Part shown: in pieces, positions 30,341 to 39,376 of the stretch | Numbering within the stretch: the first letter of the stretch is position 1 | Layout: each line of letters opens with the position of its first letter | Assembly (NCBI GenBank): GCA_017405065.1 | Contig: JAFRBD010000089.1 | Span: 1-63,299, forward strand | Direction: 5' to 3' | Source: Ruminococcus sp. | GTDB taxonomy: Bacteria > Bacillota > Clostridia > Oscillospirales > Acutalibacteraceae | Length of the DNA stretch: 63,299 nucleotides | Position numbers and translations under genes: made by a program | Notes under the pieces: generated by a model | The model's database searches: none | What the model was told of the DNA's origin: nothing | Seen by the model: the letters and a program-made list of their open reading frames with translations, nothing else

Positions 30341-32742
30341 AGCGTTACGCTCCGCATAAAGCATCGCTGACGTCCGTAAAGCGGGCCGCAGTTGATACTG
30401 TTTCGCGGCTCCCAGCCAGGTACGCGGCGAAGAATGTTGTTGATCTCGCGGGCCTGCTGCGGGGTAAATGCTTTCGGGTCTCCGTGAAAAAGCTCTTGCC
30501 AGATCTCGATCGCGCATACGCGATCGCGGATCTCCGTTCCCGCCTCTTCGCCTGAGAAACCGCCGTTGAAAAACAGCAGACGCTCTTCCAGGCTGCGGTT
30601 ATTCCAGTCTTTCGGCAGCAATACGTCGAGGAAATTCTCAATCAGGCCTTGCTTACTGCTTAGCTCCGTATGCTGCTCCTGAACTTCTCTCGCGACGGCT
30701 TCGTCTTCGGGCGAAAGATACCAGGGCTCGCCGGACCGGTAGCGCGTAAGGATCTCGGCCCAGATCTGGTCGACCGTCTCGTCAGTCAGCTTATCGCTCA
30801 GCTCGCGTCCTTCGTCGGAAACGACGACGGGCCAGAAACGCCGGCCTCCGGTCGAGTCGCGAAGAAATTCGTCGTCGTTCGTCGTACCGAAGAACGCGCA
30901 TTGCCGCGGATGTTCCTGCGTTCGTCTGGCGTACGCCGCGCGGTAGCTGTCCGACTGTTTAGATACAAACTGCTTAATCTGCTCGATGTCGGCTTTCTTC
31001 GTGGCCGCCATTTCGCCCATCTCAAGGATCCAGTAGCCTTGCAGCTGCTCGTACGCGTCCTTGCCCGACATGGTATAGAGGGAATCGGAATACCACTTCT
31101 TGCCGAGCTTCATGATCGTCGTCGACTTTCCGCAGCCCTGAGGCCCGATTAAAACGAGCACGTGATCGTGCTTGCAGCCCGGCTCCATGATACGGGCGAC
31201 GGCGCCGATCAAGGCTTTACGCGTCACCTCTCGCGTATAACGAGAATCTTCCGCGCCAAGGTAGTCGATGAAAAGCGCGTCCGCGCGCTTAACGCCGTCC
31301 CATTCAAGGGAAGTAAGATACTCGCGTACCGGGTGCCGCGAGGACTCGATCATCGCGAGCTCAACGGCGTCGCGTACTTTAGGCGGGTTGGAGATCTTAT
31401 AGAATTTCTCCAAATGATTTCGCAGTCCCGCGTCGTCCGAGTCGAGCCAGCCGTCAGACTGGCGCTGGTCGTAGTCCTGCCACGGGAGATCACCGCAGAC
31501 GATCGGCCTTTCACGGAAAGCATCGTAATAATACCGATCCTTGATTCGAGGGTCGTTCTTCATAATGATCAGAGCGTTCTCGATTGTCGGCTCGATATTA
31601 CCCTTTACGGTAACCGAAAGCGTCTTTACCCACTCCGCGCTATCCGTATCACCGTCCTCGTCCAGAGCGCTCGTGATCTCGGCGAGGTTATGAAGATTCA
31701 GTTCTTCGCGTACGGCTTCGTCTTCGATCGCGAGCTCAGACATAGCTTGATAAGACGGCAAGCGGTTGACGGGCGTGCTCGGGTCTACGTCGTCGTCTCG
31801 GTCGCCGAACATGTGCAGCCGAACGAGGTCGAAAGAGTTACACAGCTTTCCGCTGATCGGGTCAGTCCCGTGATGGGAGTACGCGAATTTACCGTTCTCA
31901 TAAAGCACGAGGCCGCCGGAAGTAGAGCCGCCTGTATAGGTATATCGGCCGTCGCCGGCTTTCTTATAAGTCGACGGCAAAAACTGCTCGATCGCCTCTT
32001 CGACGGGGTATGTTCGGCAAAACGCGCCGACGATACCGGGCTTCTCATACGGATCGCCCTGCTTTTTAGCAAGGCGATCCATGATGTCGCGTTTACGGCT
32101 GGACACGGGCCATTGCGCCGGGTCTCTCCAATCCGTATAGCGTTTGAGCTGTTCGTCTACGTCAAGCCAAGGGGCGTCTATGATCTCATACCGAAACGGC
32201 GCGTCATAAGAAGCGCTCGGCCAGTACATTAAGCGATGCGGCTCGAAGGTCGTGTCGTCACACATGTCGATGCCTATATCGCCCGCGATTCGTCTGGACA
32301 CAGCCGCGTATTCGTCCGGCGACACAGCCCTCGACAGCGGAATGACAAGGCGCAAGCGCTGATTCGCTCTCGTGTGCGAATGCGTGCTGTAGAGGACAGC
32401 CGCGCAGTCGAGAACGAGCTCGAACGCGGGCCACGGGTCTTCTCCGGTCGGGATAGAGTCGAGGTCGAGCGTTATCAGCCGGCGCTGAATGATCGCGTCC
32501 GCTTTACGCCGCCCGCCGCGAAGTACGCCGCCGACAAAGCCGCCAACGTCTTTGATCTCGTCGCGTTTCGATTTCGGCATGTGCGTGTACTCGGTAACGG
32601 ACTCGGACGTTCTTGTCGGAATCGCAAGGCGCGCGGCGAGGTCTGACCAGGGGAGTTCTTTATTTTGCCAAGACGTACAGCGTCTTGAGTTTCCGACGGC
32701 GATCATGATGATGCCATCGTTTTGCAGGGCTCTTGCGCCCAT
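30337..32742 (-). CDS. VapE-type primase-helicase
   Basis: 801 residues. The N-terminal half has primase-like motifs (LITLDLDSI, STHSHTRANQRLRLVIPL) and a zinc-free linker. The C-terminal half is a VirE/VapE superfamily 3 helicase: Walker A IGPQGCGKSTTI (about 520), LEMGEMAATKKADIEQIKQF, and FFGTTNDDEFLRDSTGGRRF. It probably primes and unwinds at the phage origin. Gene length and order fit clostridial phage replisomes. Confidence 0.88.
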   Translation of the reverse strand: MGARALQNDGIIMIAVGNSRRCTSWQNKELPWSDLAARLAIPTRTSESVTEYTHMPKSKRDEIKDVGGFVGGVLRGGRRKADAIIQRRLITLDLDSIPTGEDPWPAFELVLDCAAVLYSTHSHTRANQRLRLVIPLSRAVSPDEYAAVSRRIAGDIGIDMCDDTTFEPHRLMYWPSASYDAPFRYEIIDAPWLDVDEQLKRYTDWRDPAQWPVSSRKRDIMDRLAKKQGDPYEKPGIVGAFCRTYPVEEAIEQFLPSTYKKAGDGRYTYTGGSTSGGLVLYENGKFAYSHHGTDPISGKLCNSFDLVRLHMFGDRDDDVDPSTPVNRLPSYQAMSELAIEDEAVREELNLHNLAEITSALDEDGDTDSAEWVKTLSVTVKGNIEPTIENALIIMKNDPRIKDRYYYDAFRERPIVCGDLPWQDYDQRQSDGWLDSDDAGLRNHLEKFYKISNPPKVRDAVELAMIESSRHPVREYLTSLEWDGVKRADALFIDYLGAEDSRYTREVTRKALIGAVARIMEPGCKHDHVLVLIGPQGCGKSTTIMKLGKKWYSDSLYTMSGKDAYEQLQGYWILEMGEMAATKKADIEQIKQFVSKQSDSYRAAYARRTQEHPRQCAFFGTTNDDEFLRDSTGGRRFWPVVVSDEGRELSDKLTDETVDQIWAEILTRYRSGEPWYLSPEDEAVAREVQEQHTELSSKQGLIENFLDVLLPKDWNNRSLEERLLFFNGGFSGEEAGTEIRDRVCAIEIWQELFHGDPKAFTPQQAREINNILRRVPGWEPRNSINCGPLYGRQRCFMRSVTL

Positions 32743-32748
32743 GTATCA

Positions 32749-33156
32749 TCACACTCCTGTGCTGCCGAAAGCGCCTGCGCCTCGTTCAGCGTTTTCTAAA
32801 GTCATAACGAAATCGGGCGTCATGACGGGGAAGATTACGAGCTGCCCGATACGGTCGCCGGCTTTGATACTGTAGCAGTCATGGCTGACGTTCGAAATGA
32901 TCGCGTAAACTTCGCCGCGGTAGCCGGAATCGATCGGAGGAAGTTCGCAGACGATGCCCTTCGCGCTGAGACCGCTTCTCGGAAAGATAAAGCCAACCAT
33001 ACCGTCGGGCAGCTCGAGCCCAAAACCGAGCGGGACCTTAACGACGCAGCCGGGCTGAATAACATAGTTTTTCGGCGAGTAAACGTCCGCACCGGCGTCG
33101 TTATAATGTGCTCTAACGGGAACCCGCCCGCCGAAATCAATGATCTTGATCTTCAT
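32749..33156 (-). CDS. dut: dUTPase
   Basis: 135 residues with all five motifs of trimeric dUTP pyrophosphatases: AGADVYSP, FIFPRSGLSAKGI, PIDSGYRGEVYAI, AGDRIGQLV and the C-terminal RGAGAFGSTGV. It cleaves dUTP to dUMP, keeping uracil out of phage DNA and feeding thymidylate synthesis. Placed next to ThyX in the same operon. All catalytic positions appear intact. Confidence 0.95.
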   Translation of the reverse strand: MKIKIIDFGGRVPVRAHYNDAGADVYSPKNYVIQPGCVVKVPLGFGLELPDGMVGFIFPRSGLSAKGIVCELPPIDSGYRGEVYAIISNVSHDCYSIKAGDRIGQLVIFPVMTPDFVMTLENAERGAGAFGSTGV

Positions 33157-33376
33157 CCGCGAATACCTCCGGGCAGACGATAGGCTCTTCTTCCGCAGTA
33201 GGCGTTTTTATACCGAGCAGCAGCCCCGCGCATGCGGCGGCGACGATCAAAAGCCCGATCATCAGGCTCACGAGAAACTCGTGGCCAGGATAGAGCAAAC
33301 GCCCCACACCGTTAAGCGCAAGCTGAAGGACCTGACCGACTATGAAGCCGAGCAAAATATGAAAGATACGTTTCAA
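33137..33376 (-). CDS. Small two-pass membrane protein
   Basis: 79 residues with two membrane segments (about 4-22 and 36-56) and an acidic C-terminus ending FADEDQDH. It overlaps the dut gene by 20 bp. No family recognised; similar small membrane proteins are often found among phage replication genes. Confidence 0.6.
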   Translation of the reverse strand: MKRIFHILLGFIVGQVLQLALNGVGRLLYPGHEFLVSLMIGLLIVAAACAGLLLGIKTPTAEEEPIVCPEVFADEDQDH

Positions 33377-34137
33377 AATGGCTTCGCCTCCTTATACAGT
33401 TTCGGGAAGTCCGCGGCCAGGATCTCGGCCGGCGTAAGCGCCTTCGAAATCGGCTTACCGCAGGTCATCTTCCCTTCTTTACAAGTGCTCTGCTGACAGA
33501 AGGGACCGGTCGTCTCAGGCGCGAACAGAACAGGGCTGAGCTCATAAAGGTTTTCCCAGATCTTAAGCATGACATAGCGAGTCTCGTCCGTATTTCTGCG
33601 GCAAGTACGCTGTCCGATCATATGTTTCCACTGATAGGGCGTCGCGCTAATGATAAGCACGTTACGAAGGCCCTGGGGCATCGCGTAACCGGCCGCGTCG
33701 TTGTTTACGCCGTACGCGATGAGCTTTTCATACTCAAGCATAGCCTGCTGGCATTGCGTGAGATACGCGGCGCTGCGCATGTCGTCGATCAGCTCGTACG
33801 GAACGACGAAATCGGCGTCGCCAGAGTAGTCGCTGTACTGCAGAGACGCGGACATAAATTTGACCTCGTTCTGATGGCGTGTGATCTGCGCGAGAAAACG
33901 CCTTGACGCCCCAACTACAACGACGTTGATAACGCCGAACTTCTGAAGCGTAGGATGCGGCAGCGAGATCATCGCCTCAAGCGTTGCCAGGGAATATTTC
34001 TTACAGTACAACTCGTTAAAATCGGACATACTTTTGATCTTCTGCCCGCGCTGGGTGAGCCGCGCCGCGCATACGGCCATACGCTCAGCCTCGTAAACGG
34101 CCTGAACGTTCAGGACCTCGACCTCGATTTTATTCAT
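33373..34137 (-). CDS. thyX: Flavin-dependent thymidylate synthase
   Basis: 254 residues. Contains the flavin-site region ASRRFLAQITRHQNEVKFMS ASLQYSDY, a divergent ThyX motif (RH-Q instead of RHR), and NVLIISATPYQWKHMIGQRT, DETRYVMLKIW with the second RT..A-type substrate-site pattern. It makes dTMP from dUMP using folate and reduced flavin. A late Cys-rich segment (CQQSTCKEGKMTCG) is unusual. It is next to dut. Confidence 0.85.
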   Translation of the reverse strand: MNKIEVEVLNVQAVYEAERMAVCAARLTQRGQKIKSMSDFNELYCKKYSLATLEAMISLPHPTLQKFGVINVVVVGASRRFLAQITRHQNEVKFMSASLQYSDYSGDADFVVPYELIDDMRSAAYLTQCQQAMLEYEKLIAYGVNNDAAGYAMPQGLRNVLIISATPYQWKHMIGQRTCRRNTDETRYVMLKIWENLYELSPVLFAPETTGPFCQQSTCKEGKMTCGKPISKALTPAEILAADFPKLYKEAKPF

Positions 34138-34447
34138 GGGCGCCTCCTGTTTCTTCGACGATGGCGCGGAGAATCAGCAGATAATTGATGCTGTCTGTGA
34201 TCTTCTCGATCCACCGCGAAGTCGTGTAGTGCTCGTGGCTCTGTACCATATCCGTAACGGACACGATATGCTTAGCCATCATTCCGAGCGCGGCTTCCGC
34301 CTGCGTGCAGCTCTGAAGAGCCGCGGCCTTCTTAAAGGCGATCAGACGGTCTGCACCGGGCGCGTACTCTTTACCCTTTGAACATAAGAGCTCTTGACAA
34401 TAGGCCAATTGCTCGTTGACAATAGCGTCGAAGGTTTCTTTTGTCAT
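34130..34447 (-). CDS. MazG-like/DUF6378-type helical protein
   Basis: 105 residues, all helix: MTKETFDAIVNEQLAYCQEL, GADRLIAFKKAA, EAALGMMAKHIVSVTDM, WIEKITDSINYLLIL. The WIEKITDSINYLLIL end recalls small MazG-like nucleotide pyrophosphohydrolase-related proteins common beside ThyX in phages. Catalytic residues are not certain. Confidence 0.65.
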   Translation of the reverse strand: MTKETFDAIVNEQLAYCQELLCSKGKEYAPGADRLIAFKKAAALQSCTQAEAALGMMAKHIVSVTDMVQSHEHYTTSRWIEKITDSINYLLILRAIVEETGGAHE

Positions 34448-34450
34448 AGC

Positions 34451-36397
34451 TTAATCCTTTCTATAGTATTCGCATTCGTAAGCGTCTGCCCTAAGTGGAA
34501 GGCCGGGCGCCCATTCGATCGGCTCAGCCATAAGCTCGCCAAGCTCTTTGGCGCTGCTTACGCCTTCCGGTACTTCGCAGATCACTTCGTCGTGCACATG
34601 GAAAACTACGGGAAAACCGTTTTTCTCAAGCCGAAGAATCGCCTCGGCTAAGCAGTCGCGGGCGACCGCCTGGACGATATTCTCGACGAGCTTCGGGCCG
34701 TACGACTCGATACGGCCCCAAGCACCGGTCGTTTGAATATTGCCGTCGTAGGTGATACTGTCGTCGACGATCGCCGGCTTAACATAGCTGAGCGTTCGGC
34801 CGTTCGGAAGCCGCAGCCGCATCAGAGGTCCTTGCCTGTAGAAGCCCATGCCGTACGGCAGCGTCGTGGGCGCTCGGTATTCGATCGTCTTTCTCGCGGC
34901 GGCGTCCGTGTCCCACCAGAATTTGGTAATCGCTCTATTCGCCGCGCGCCAGCTGTCGACAATCGGTTTCAGCTCGTCTTCGGTAAGGCCCATGTCGAGA
35001 GCGCCCATGCTCTTCATAGCTCCGACGCTTCCGCCGTAGCCGAGCGCAAGCTCCGCGATTTTGCCTTTCTGGCGCATCGGGTCGCCCTTCTTGACGCTGC
35101 CCGGGGGCAGATGAAACATCTGCTCGGCCGATGCTTCGTAGATCTTGCCGTGCGTATTGAAAACGTTGAGACGCCATCGCTCAGACGACAGCCAGGCGAG
35201 TACGCGAGCTTCGATTGCGGAGAAGTCGGAGACGATAAACCGGCAGCCTTTACGAGGGACGAACGCCGTCCTGATCAGCTGCGAGAGCGTTCCGGCTACG
35301 TCGTCGAAACACATCTCAAACGTTGCGAGATCCCCGAGCCTGACGAGCTGCCGGGCTATATCGAGCTCGGCGTCGGGCATCTTGTTTTGGGGCAGATTCT
35401 GCATTTGCACCATACGCCCGGCCCAGCGGCCCGTTCGCGAAGCGCCGTAGAACATCGTCAGGCCGCGGATTCGATCGTCACGACACGCCGTTCGAAGCAT
35501 CGCTTCGTACTTTGCCGTCGAAGTCTTCGCGAGACTCGCTCGAATATCGAGCATCTTATTGACCGTCTCATGGTCTGCGTCCTTGCGGAGACCGGGAATT
35601 GATTTCTTATTAAGACTCTCGACTTCAATGCCCGCAGTATCTTCAATCCAGGCTTTGAGCTGCGCCGTGCTTTTCGGATTGTCAAGGCCCGTTAATGCTA
35701 TGGCGTCCTCCAAAAGGCGGCTCTTCACAACCGCGTCGATCTCGACGGCGCGTTTCGCGAGCTCGAGGTCGACCTTGACGCCGCGGTCGTTTATGATCTG
35801 GTCTCTTTCCCATAGCGTTTGCTCCTTTTCATAAATCGGAAACTTCGACAAAATACGTCGGATCTCGCGCTCGGCCACGACGTCGTTGACGTTATATTCC
35901 TTATACAAACGCCAGCGCTCGGGGTCGTGCTCAGGAAAGTTACGAGCGCGATTTCCGTTCGCCTTTGTCGGTTTACAAGGCATTGAAAAGAAATAGATCA
36001 GAGCTTTGCCCGTTTTCAGTTTCGCCTTCTCTTCGGGCAAACCGAGCGCTTGACCGACCGCTTCCAAAGTAGACGGCAGCCCGAGTTCTCGCGCCATAAC
36101 CGCCGTGCAGCTCCATTGTTCGGGCTCCATATAAGAGCCCGTATAAGCCCCGAGGCAAGTCCGTTCAAAGTTAGCGTTGAACGCCGTCTTCAAAACGGAA
36201 GGATCGTGTAAGGCTTCCTGGACGTCCTGGGGCAGCTTCTCGCCGCAAGCGAGGTCTACGACGCGCACGGGGTCGTTGTCGAACGCGTACCCGAACAGCA
36301 TAACCTCGAAGTCTTCGCTCTCCGCATAGCGGTAAACGCCGCTCTTCTTTAAGTCGACAGAGCTGTACGTCTCAATGTCGATCGACAACGTACGCAT
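34451..36397 (-). CDS. Phage DNA polymerase, family A with 3'-5' exonuclease
   Basis: 648 residues from ATG 36397, which overlaps the DUF2815 stop by one base; the ORF start 15 codons upstream is rejected. The exonuclease part starts LSIDIETYSSVDL. Palm motifs are FIVSDFSAIEARVLAWLSSE (A), MRQKGKIAELALGYGGSVGA (B) and FHVHDEVICEVP (C). It is the phage replicative polymerase. Followed by the MazG-like and ThyX genes. Confidence 0.93.
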   Translation of the reverse strand: MRTLSIDIETYSSVDLKKSGVYRYAESEDFEVMLFGYAFDNDPVRVVDLACGEKLPQDVQEALHDPSVLKTAFNANFERTCLGAYTGSYMEPEQWSCTAVMARELGLPSTLEAVGQALGLPEEKAKLKTGKALIYFFSMPCKPTKANGNRARNFPEHDPERWRLYKEYNVNDVVAEREIRRILSKFPIYEKEQTLWERDQIINDRGVKVDLELAKRAVEIDAVVKSRLLEDAIALTGLDNPKSTAQLKAWIEDTAGIEVESLNKKSIPGLRKDADHETVNKMLDIRASLAKTSTAKYEAMLRTACRDDRIRGLTMFYGASRTGRWAGRMVQMQNLPQNKMPDAELDIARQLVRLGDLATFEMCFDDVAGTLSQLIRTAFVPRKGCRFIVSDFSAIEARVLAWLSSERWRLNVFNTHGKIYEASAEQMFHLPPGSVKKGDPMRQKGKIAELALGYGGSVGAMKSMGALDMGLTEDELKPIVDSWRAANRAITKFWWDTDAAARKTIEYRAPTTLPYGMGFYRQGPLMRLRLPNGRTLSYVKPAIVDDSITYDGNIQTTGAWGRIESYGPKLVENIVQAVARDCLAEAILRLEKNGFPVVFHVHDEVICEVPEGVSSAKELGELMAEPIEWAPGLPLRADAYECEYYRKD

Positions 36398-36960
36398 CAG
36401 CCGAGAAGGTCGTCGTCGGAGTCCTCCCAATCGTCGTCCCAATCAGCGTCCGTAACGACGCCGCCGGCAAGAGGCTCGCCGTCATAGAGCTTCATAACGC
36501 CGTTGAGGCCGGCCGAGATGCCGCGCTTGCCCATGTAGTCGTAGACATAGAAGTTGATGACCGCGCGGCCGTAGCAGCCGGAGTAGAGCTCCTGGGGATT
36601 CGTGATCGGCGTCTTGTCGGCGTCCACGATCACGGGAGCGTTGGTCGAGCTGACGGTCATAACGTAGCAGCCCTTGCACTCAGGGCCGAAGTCTTCTCCG
36701 TTTTCGCGAACGCCGTCGCCGTCGTGCATGGTCGAAGCGAGATTGGGAGGCAGCTTCTTCCCGTTGTTCTTGGCGATGAAGTTTGCTTTCGCAGCTTCCA
36801 TAGCTGCCTTGATCTTCGCGAGAGTCGCCTTGTCGCTCTTAGGGATCAGGAGCGTCACGCTGTACTTTGCGGGGCCGCCGTCCTGAGAGGCGCGCGGAGA
36901 GAAAAGATAGCAGTACGAAAAACGTACCTTACCAGTGGTGATCTGAGTTGTGTTAGCCAT
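36397..36960 (-). CDS. DUF2815 protein (ssDNA-binding-type)
   Basis: 187 residues from MANTTQITTGKVRFSYCYLF; the 12 residues of the longer ORF are rejected. The pattern ITTGKVRFSY, LLIPKSDKAT, GCYVMTVSSTNAPVIVDADK and YSGCYGRAVINFYVYDYMGK and an acidic tail (DDDWEDSDDDLLG) are typical of DUF2815. Proteins of this group act as single-stranded DNA-binding or recombination helpers next to DUF2800. Ends one base into the polymerase gene. Confidence 0.85.
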   Translation of the reverse strand: MANTTQITTGKVRFSYCYLFSPRASQDGGPAKYSVTLLIPKSDKATLAKIKAAMEAAKANFIAKNNGKKLPPNLASTMHDGDGVRENGEDFGPECKGCYVMTVSSTNAPVIVDADKTPITNPQELYSGCYGRAVINFYVYDYMGKRGISAGLNGVMKLYDGEPLAGGVVTDADWDDDWEDSDDDLLG

Positions 36961-36964
36961 TTGA

Positions 36965-38134
36965 TTATTCCTCCTCAAATTTTTTGATGATTTCATCGGT
37001 CGGGGTATACTCGGGGCGCTTATCGCTTTCAGGAGCGAGCTTCGGGGCTCCGGCCGGCTTAACGATCAGCCCGCCGAGCATTTCGGCGACGGCCTTCTTG
37101 CCAAAGTCTTTCTCCATCTGCGTAAGCGTGATAAGCTCGCGGGGTTTATAGATACACGCTTCGGGAATTCCGCGTTCGAGAAGCGTTTCGACCACTTTAT
37201 CGGGGTCGGAAAAAGCGCGGTTGCTGCGGCCTTCGACGATTTTCCAGCCTGGGACCTTAGCGCCGGACAGAAGAGAGCTCTGAACGTAGTTCTCGAGGTC
37301 CTTCAGCCAGGCCTCAATATCCGAAGCGCGTTCAAGCAGCTTGCCGGCCTCTTCAGGAGAGAGAAGAAAAACGTCTGGCCCTTCGTCGAAGGCTTTCAGG
37401 TTTTCTTCGGCTCTGGCCTTACAGCTCGCTTTTGCTTTGCAGAATTTGCAGGTCTCGGCGGACGGCTTAAAGTCGCCCTTGCCTTCGAAGGCAAGTTTCG
37501 CGCGAGGCTTGACATACGTCTCGCCCCAGGTGAGAAGCTCGTCGATCGAGATCTCGTCGGACGTTACGCCGTTCGAGATACGCGGCTGAAAAATGGTCAT
37601 CGTAATATGCTCGACGTCGTAAACGAGACCGTAAGTTTCGTACGCGCCGAGGGTGTAGATGCGCATCTGCGGGTTTTCGAAAGCGTCGACGCGCTTGCCC
37701 TTGCCGTACTTGAAATCGATGACTTCCATAAAGCCGTCGGCCAGGATCAGGCAGTCGGCGGTGCCGAAGCCTTCGGGCACCCATTTTTCGAAGCCGATCT
37801 CAGCCTCGATCATGACGGTCGCGTCGCCGGTCTTCTCTTTCAGAGCAAGCCACTTGTCGCGAATAAGTTCGGCATAAGCTGTGCAGTCTTCAAGCATATC
37901 GGGGGTATACCACTTGTTTTTCTTAAGCATGGAAAGCAAGTCGTTATACCCATGCTCACTGATTTGCTCCGTAGCGGAAAGAGCTGCAATCTCGGCGACC
38001 TTGTGGGCTACGGTTCCCTCTTCGGCGTATTCCGAAGTTTTATCGGGGAACATCTCTTCAAGCCTGACGCTCGGCGTGCATTCAAGCCAGCGATGCGCGC
38101 GGCTCGGAGAGAGCAAAGCGTGTCTCTCAGGCAT
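36965..38134 (-). CDS. DUF2800 protein (PD-(D/E)XK nuclease-like)
   Basis: 389 residues starting MPERHALLSPSRAHRWLECT. Contains FGTADCLILADGFMEVIDFK (D...ExK-like core) and a C-terminal cysteine set (CKFCKAKASCKAR), the RecB/Cas4-like pattern of DUF2800. It probably cleaves DNA ends and works with the DUF2815 protein in replication or recombination. Four bases separate it from that gene. Confidence 0.85.
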   Translation of the reverse strand: MPERHALLSPSRAHRWLECTPSVRLEEMFPDKTSEYAEEGTVAHKVAEIAALSATEQISEHGYNDLLSMLKKNKWYTPDMLEDCTAYAELIRDKWLALKEKTGDATVMIEAEIGFEKWVPEGFGTADCLILADGFMEVIDFKYGKGKRVDAFENPQMRIYTLGAYETYGLVYDVEHITMTIFQPRISNGVTSDEISIDELLTWGETYVKPRAKLAFEGKGDFKPSAETCKFCKAKASCKARAEENLKAFDEGPDVFLLSPEEAGKLLERASDIEAWLKDLENYVQSSLLSGAKVPGWKIVEGRSNRAFSDPDKVVETLLERGIPEACIYKPRELITLTQMEKDFGKKAVAEMLGGLIVKPAGAPKLAPESDKRPEYTPTDEIIKKFEEE

Positions 38135-38459
38135 TGGCGAGCTCCTTCATAAGGGCCGGGTAGTCGCTCTCCTGAACTTCGGTCAGCTTCTTAGCGCCGA
38201 ACTTCGCGAAGGCCGCCTTCAAAGCGTCCTGCTTGCCTTCCTTGGAGAGTTTCAGGCAAACGGCCTTAACGTCGGTCTTGCTGATCTTCGGGGCCTCTTC
38301 GACAGCTTGCGGCTTAGCTGTAGCCTGCGGCTCGGGGAACGGATCGGTAACGGGATGTTCGACGGTAGGCGCGGCGCCCGTACCGGCCGGGACGCAAAGC
38401 TGCTTGAGAATGTCAAGGTTTTTCGGCGTCAGATCGATAGTTACTGTGATTTGCTGCAT
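38127..38459 (-). CDS. Phage protein upstream of DUF2800, 110 aa
   Basis: 110 residues: beta-helix start (MQQITVTIDLTPKNLDILKQ), a Pro/Thr/Glu-rich linker, then a helical C-terminal domain (DVKAVCLKLSKEGKQDALKA, FGAKKLTEVQESDYPALMKE). Similar two-part proteins stand before DUF2800 in clostridial phages. Overlaps DUF2800 by 8 bp. Function unknown. Confidence 0.6.
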   Translation of the reverse strand: MQQITVTIDLTPKNLDILKQLCVPAGTGAAPTVEHPVTDPFPEPQATAKPQAVEEAPKISKTDVKAVCLKLSKEGKQDALKAAFAKFGAKKLTEVQESDYPALMKELANA

Positions 38460-38595
38460 TTATTCTTGCCTCCTTAAATTTTTGATATGCTTTTTGATTC
38501 TGCGGATTCGCATAAAAGTCTTTAAGCTCGCCCAGTAAACGGCTTAACATTACTTTTTCTTTTGCAGCTGCAGAAGTTTGAAAGTTGAATTTCAC
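38413..38595 (-). CDS. Small helical protein, 60 aa
   Basis: 60 residues, helical, basic; LSRLLGELKDFYANPQNQKA, FKEARINAANHSNY. It overlaps both neighbours. It is a small early-operon gene of unknown function. Confidence 0.6.
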   Translation of the reverse strand: MKFNFQTSAAAKEKVMLSRLLGELKDFYANPQNQKAYQKFKEARINAANHSNYRSDAEKP

Positions 38596-38810
38596 GATAC
38601 TTTTTTGGGAAAAAATACTCGCATCGCGAGCTCGCCGTCCATATTATAACGATCAATCATGAAAGCCATTTCCGACTGCGTAAAAGCTGCCCCGCCCCGC
38701 TCATTGATTTTTGCGTTAAAGCGAGACAAACTAATACCCATAGCAGCGGCAAGACTTTCCTGCGTATCGCCGAACTGCAGCATAATACTTTTGAGAAGCT
38801 GTTTATCCAT
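38592..38810 (-). CDS. Cro-like (DUF739-type) early repressor
   Basis: 72 residues with an HTH (TQESLAAAMGISLSRFNAKI) and FTQSEMAFMIDRYNMDGEL, the pattern of DUF739-like Cro proteins. First gene of the minus-strand early operon, divergent from the CI-like gene at 38987. Its AAGGAGGAAG ribosome site is strong. It probably shuts off lysogenic transcription. Confidence 0.78.
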   Translation of the reverse strand: MDKQLLKSIMLQFGDTQESLAAAMGISLSRFNAKINERGGAAFTQSEMAFMIDRYNMDGELAMRVFFPKKVS

Positions 38811-38867
38811 GCACTTCCTCCTTTCTTAGCAATAGTATTTATGCAGCTTGCAAAAAGTCACGCGAAA

Positions 38868-38904
38868 CGATATTATTTATATCGCGTAATTTTCTATTTG
38901 TAAA
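38868..38904 (-). promoter_or_regulatory. Early (lytic) promoter with overlapping operator
   Basis: Minus strand: TTTACA (38899-38904) and TATAAA (38876-38881) with 17-bp spacing drive the Cro/early operon. A palindrome CGATAT-N5-ATATCG (38868-38884) covers the -10 box, as expected for a repressor operator. Confidence 0.7.
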
Positions 38905-38935
38905 CCCCCTTCTTGAAGTTTTTTTCAAAAAACTG

Positions 38936-38964
38936 TTTATCTTTTTCGAATTACATGATATATT
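38936..38964 (+). promoter_or_regulatory. Lysogenic promoter (repressor side)
   Basis: TTTATC (38936-38941) and TATATT (38959-38964) with 17-bp spacing lead to the CI-like gene, whose AAAAGGAGGTG ribosome site follows. The divergent pair with the early promoter forms the genetic switch. Confidence 0.6.
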
Positions 38965-38986
38965 TAGCTTAAAAGGAGGTGCTTCT

Positions 38987-39331
38987 ATGGAAAACGCCCT
39001 GGGCAATAGAATCTATATGCTCAGAAAAGCCAAGCATATGACGCAAGAAGAACTCGGCCAAAAGGTCGGCGTAACAAAAGCGCAAATCAACAAATACGAG
39101 ACGGGAGTAACGCGAAATTTGAAAAGACCGATAGCCGAAGCTATGGCGAATGCTTTAGACGTCTCACCTGCATTCTTGCTCGGCTGGCAAGAAACAAAGC
39201 CCGCTATTTCTGGCCTTAAAATTTCAAAAGAGGAAGAAGAACTTATTCGTATTTATCGGGCTTTGGGAGTACGGGACCGTATTAAGCTGCTTTCTTTCGC
39301 TATTGACTTAGAAGAAACAAAGCCAGTATAA
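38987..39331 (+). CDS. CI-like XRE repressor without peptidase domain
   Basis: 114 residues. N-terminal HTH (MTQEELGQKVGVTKAQINKY) and a short C-terminal helical part (ISKEEEELIRIYRALGVRDR). It lacks the S24 self-cleavage domain of lambda CI, so induction may use another signal. Divergent from the Cro-like gene across a promoter/operator region. Likely maintains lysogeny. Confidence 0.8.
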   Translation: MENALGNRIYMLRKAKHMTQEELGQKVGVTKAQINKYETGVTRNLKRPIAEAMANALDVSPAFLLGWQETKPAISGLKISKEEEELIRIYRALGVRDRIKLLSFAIDLEETKPV

Positions 39332-39376
39332 TTCTTATACTATAAATATTTTGCCGAAAAACGGAGGCGTTTAATA

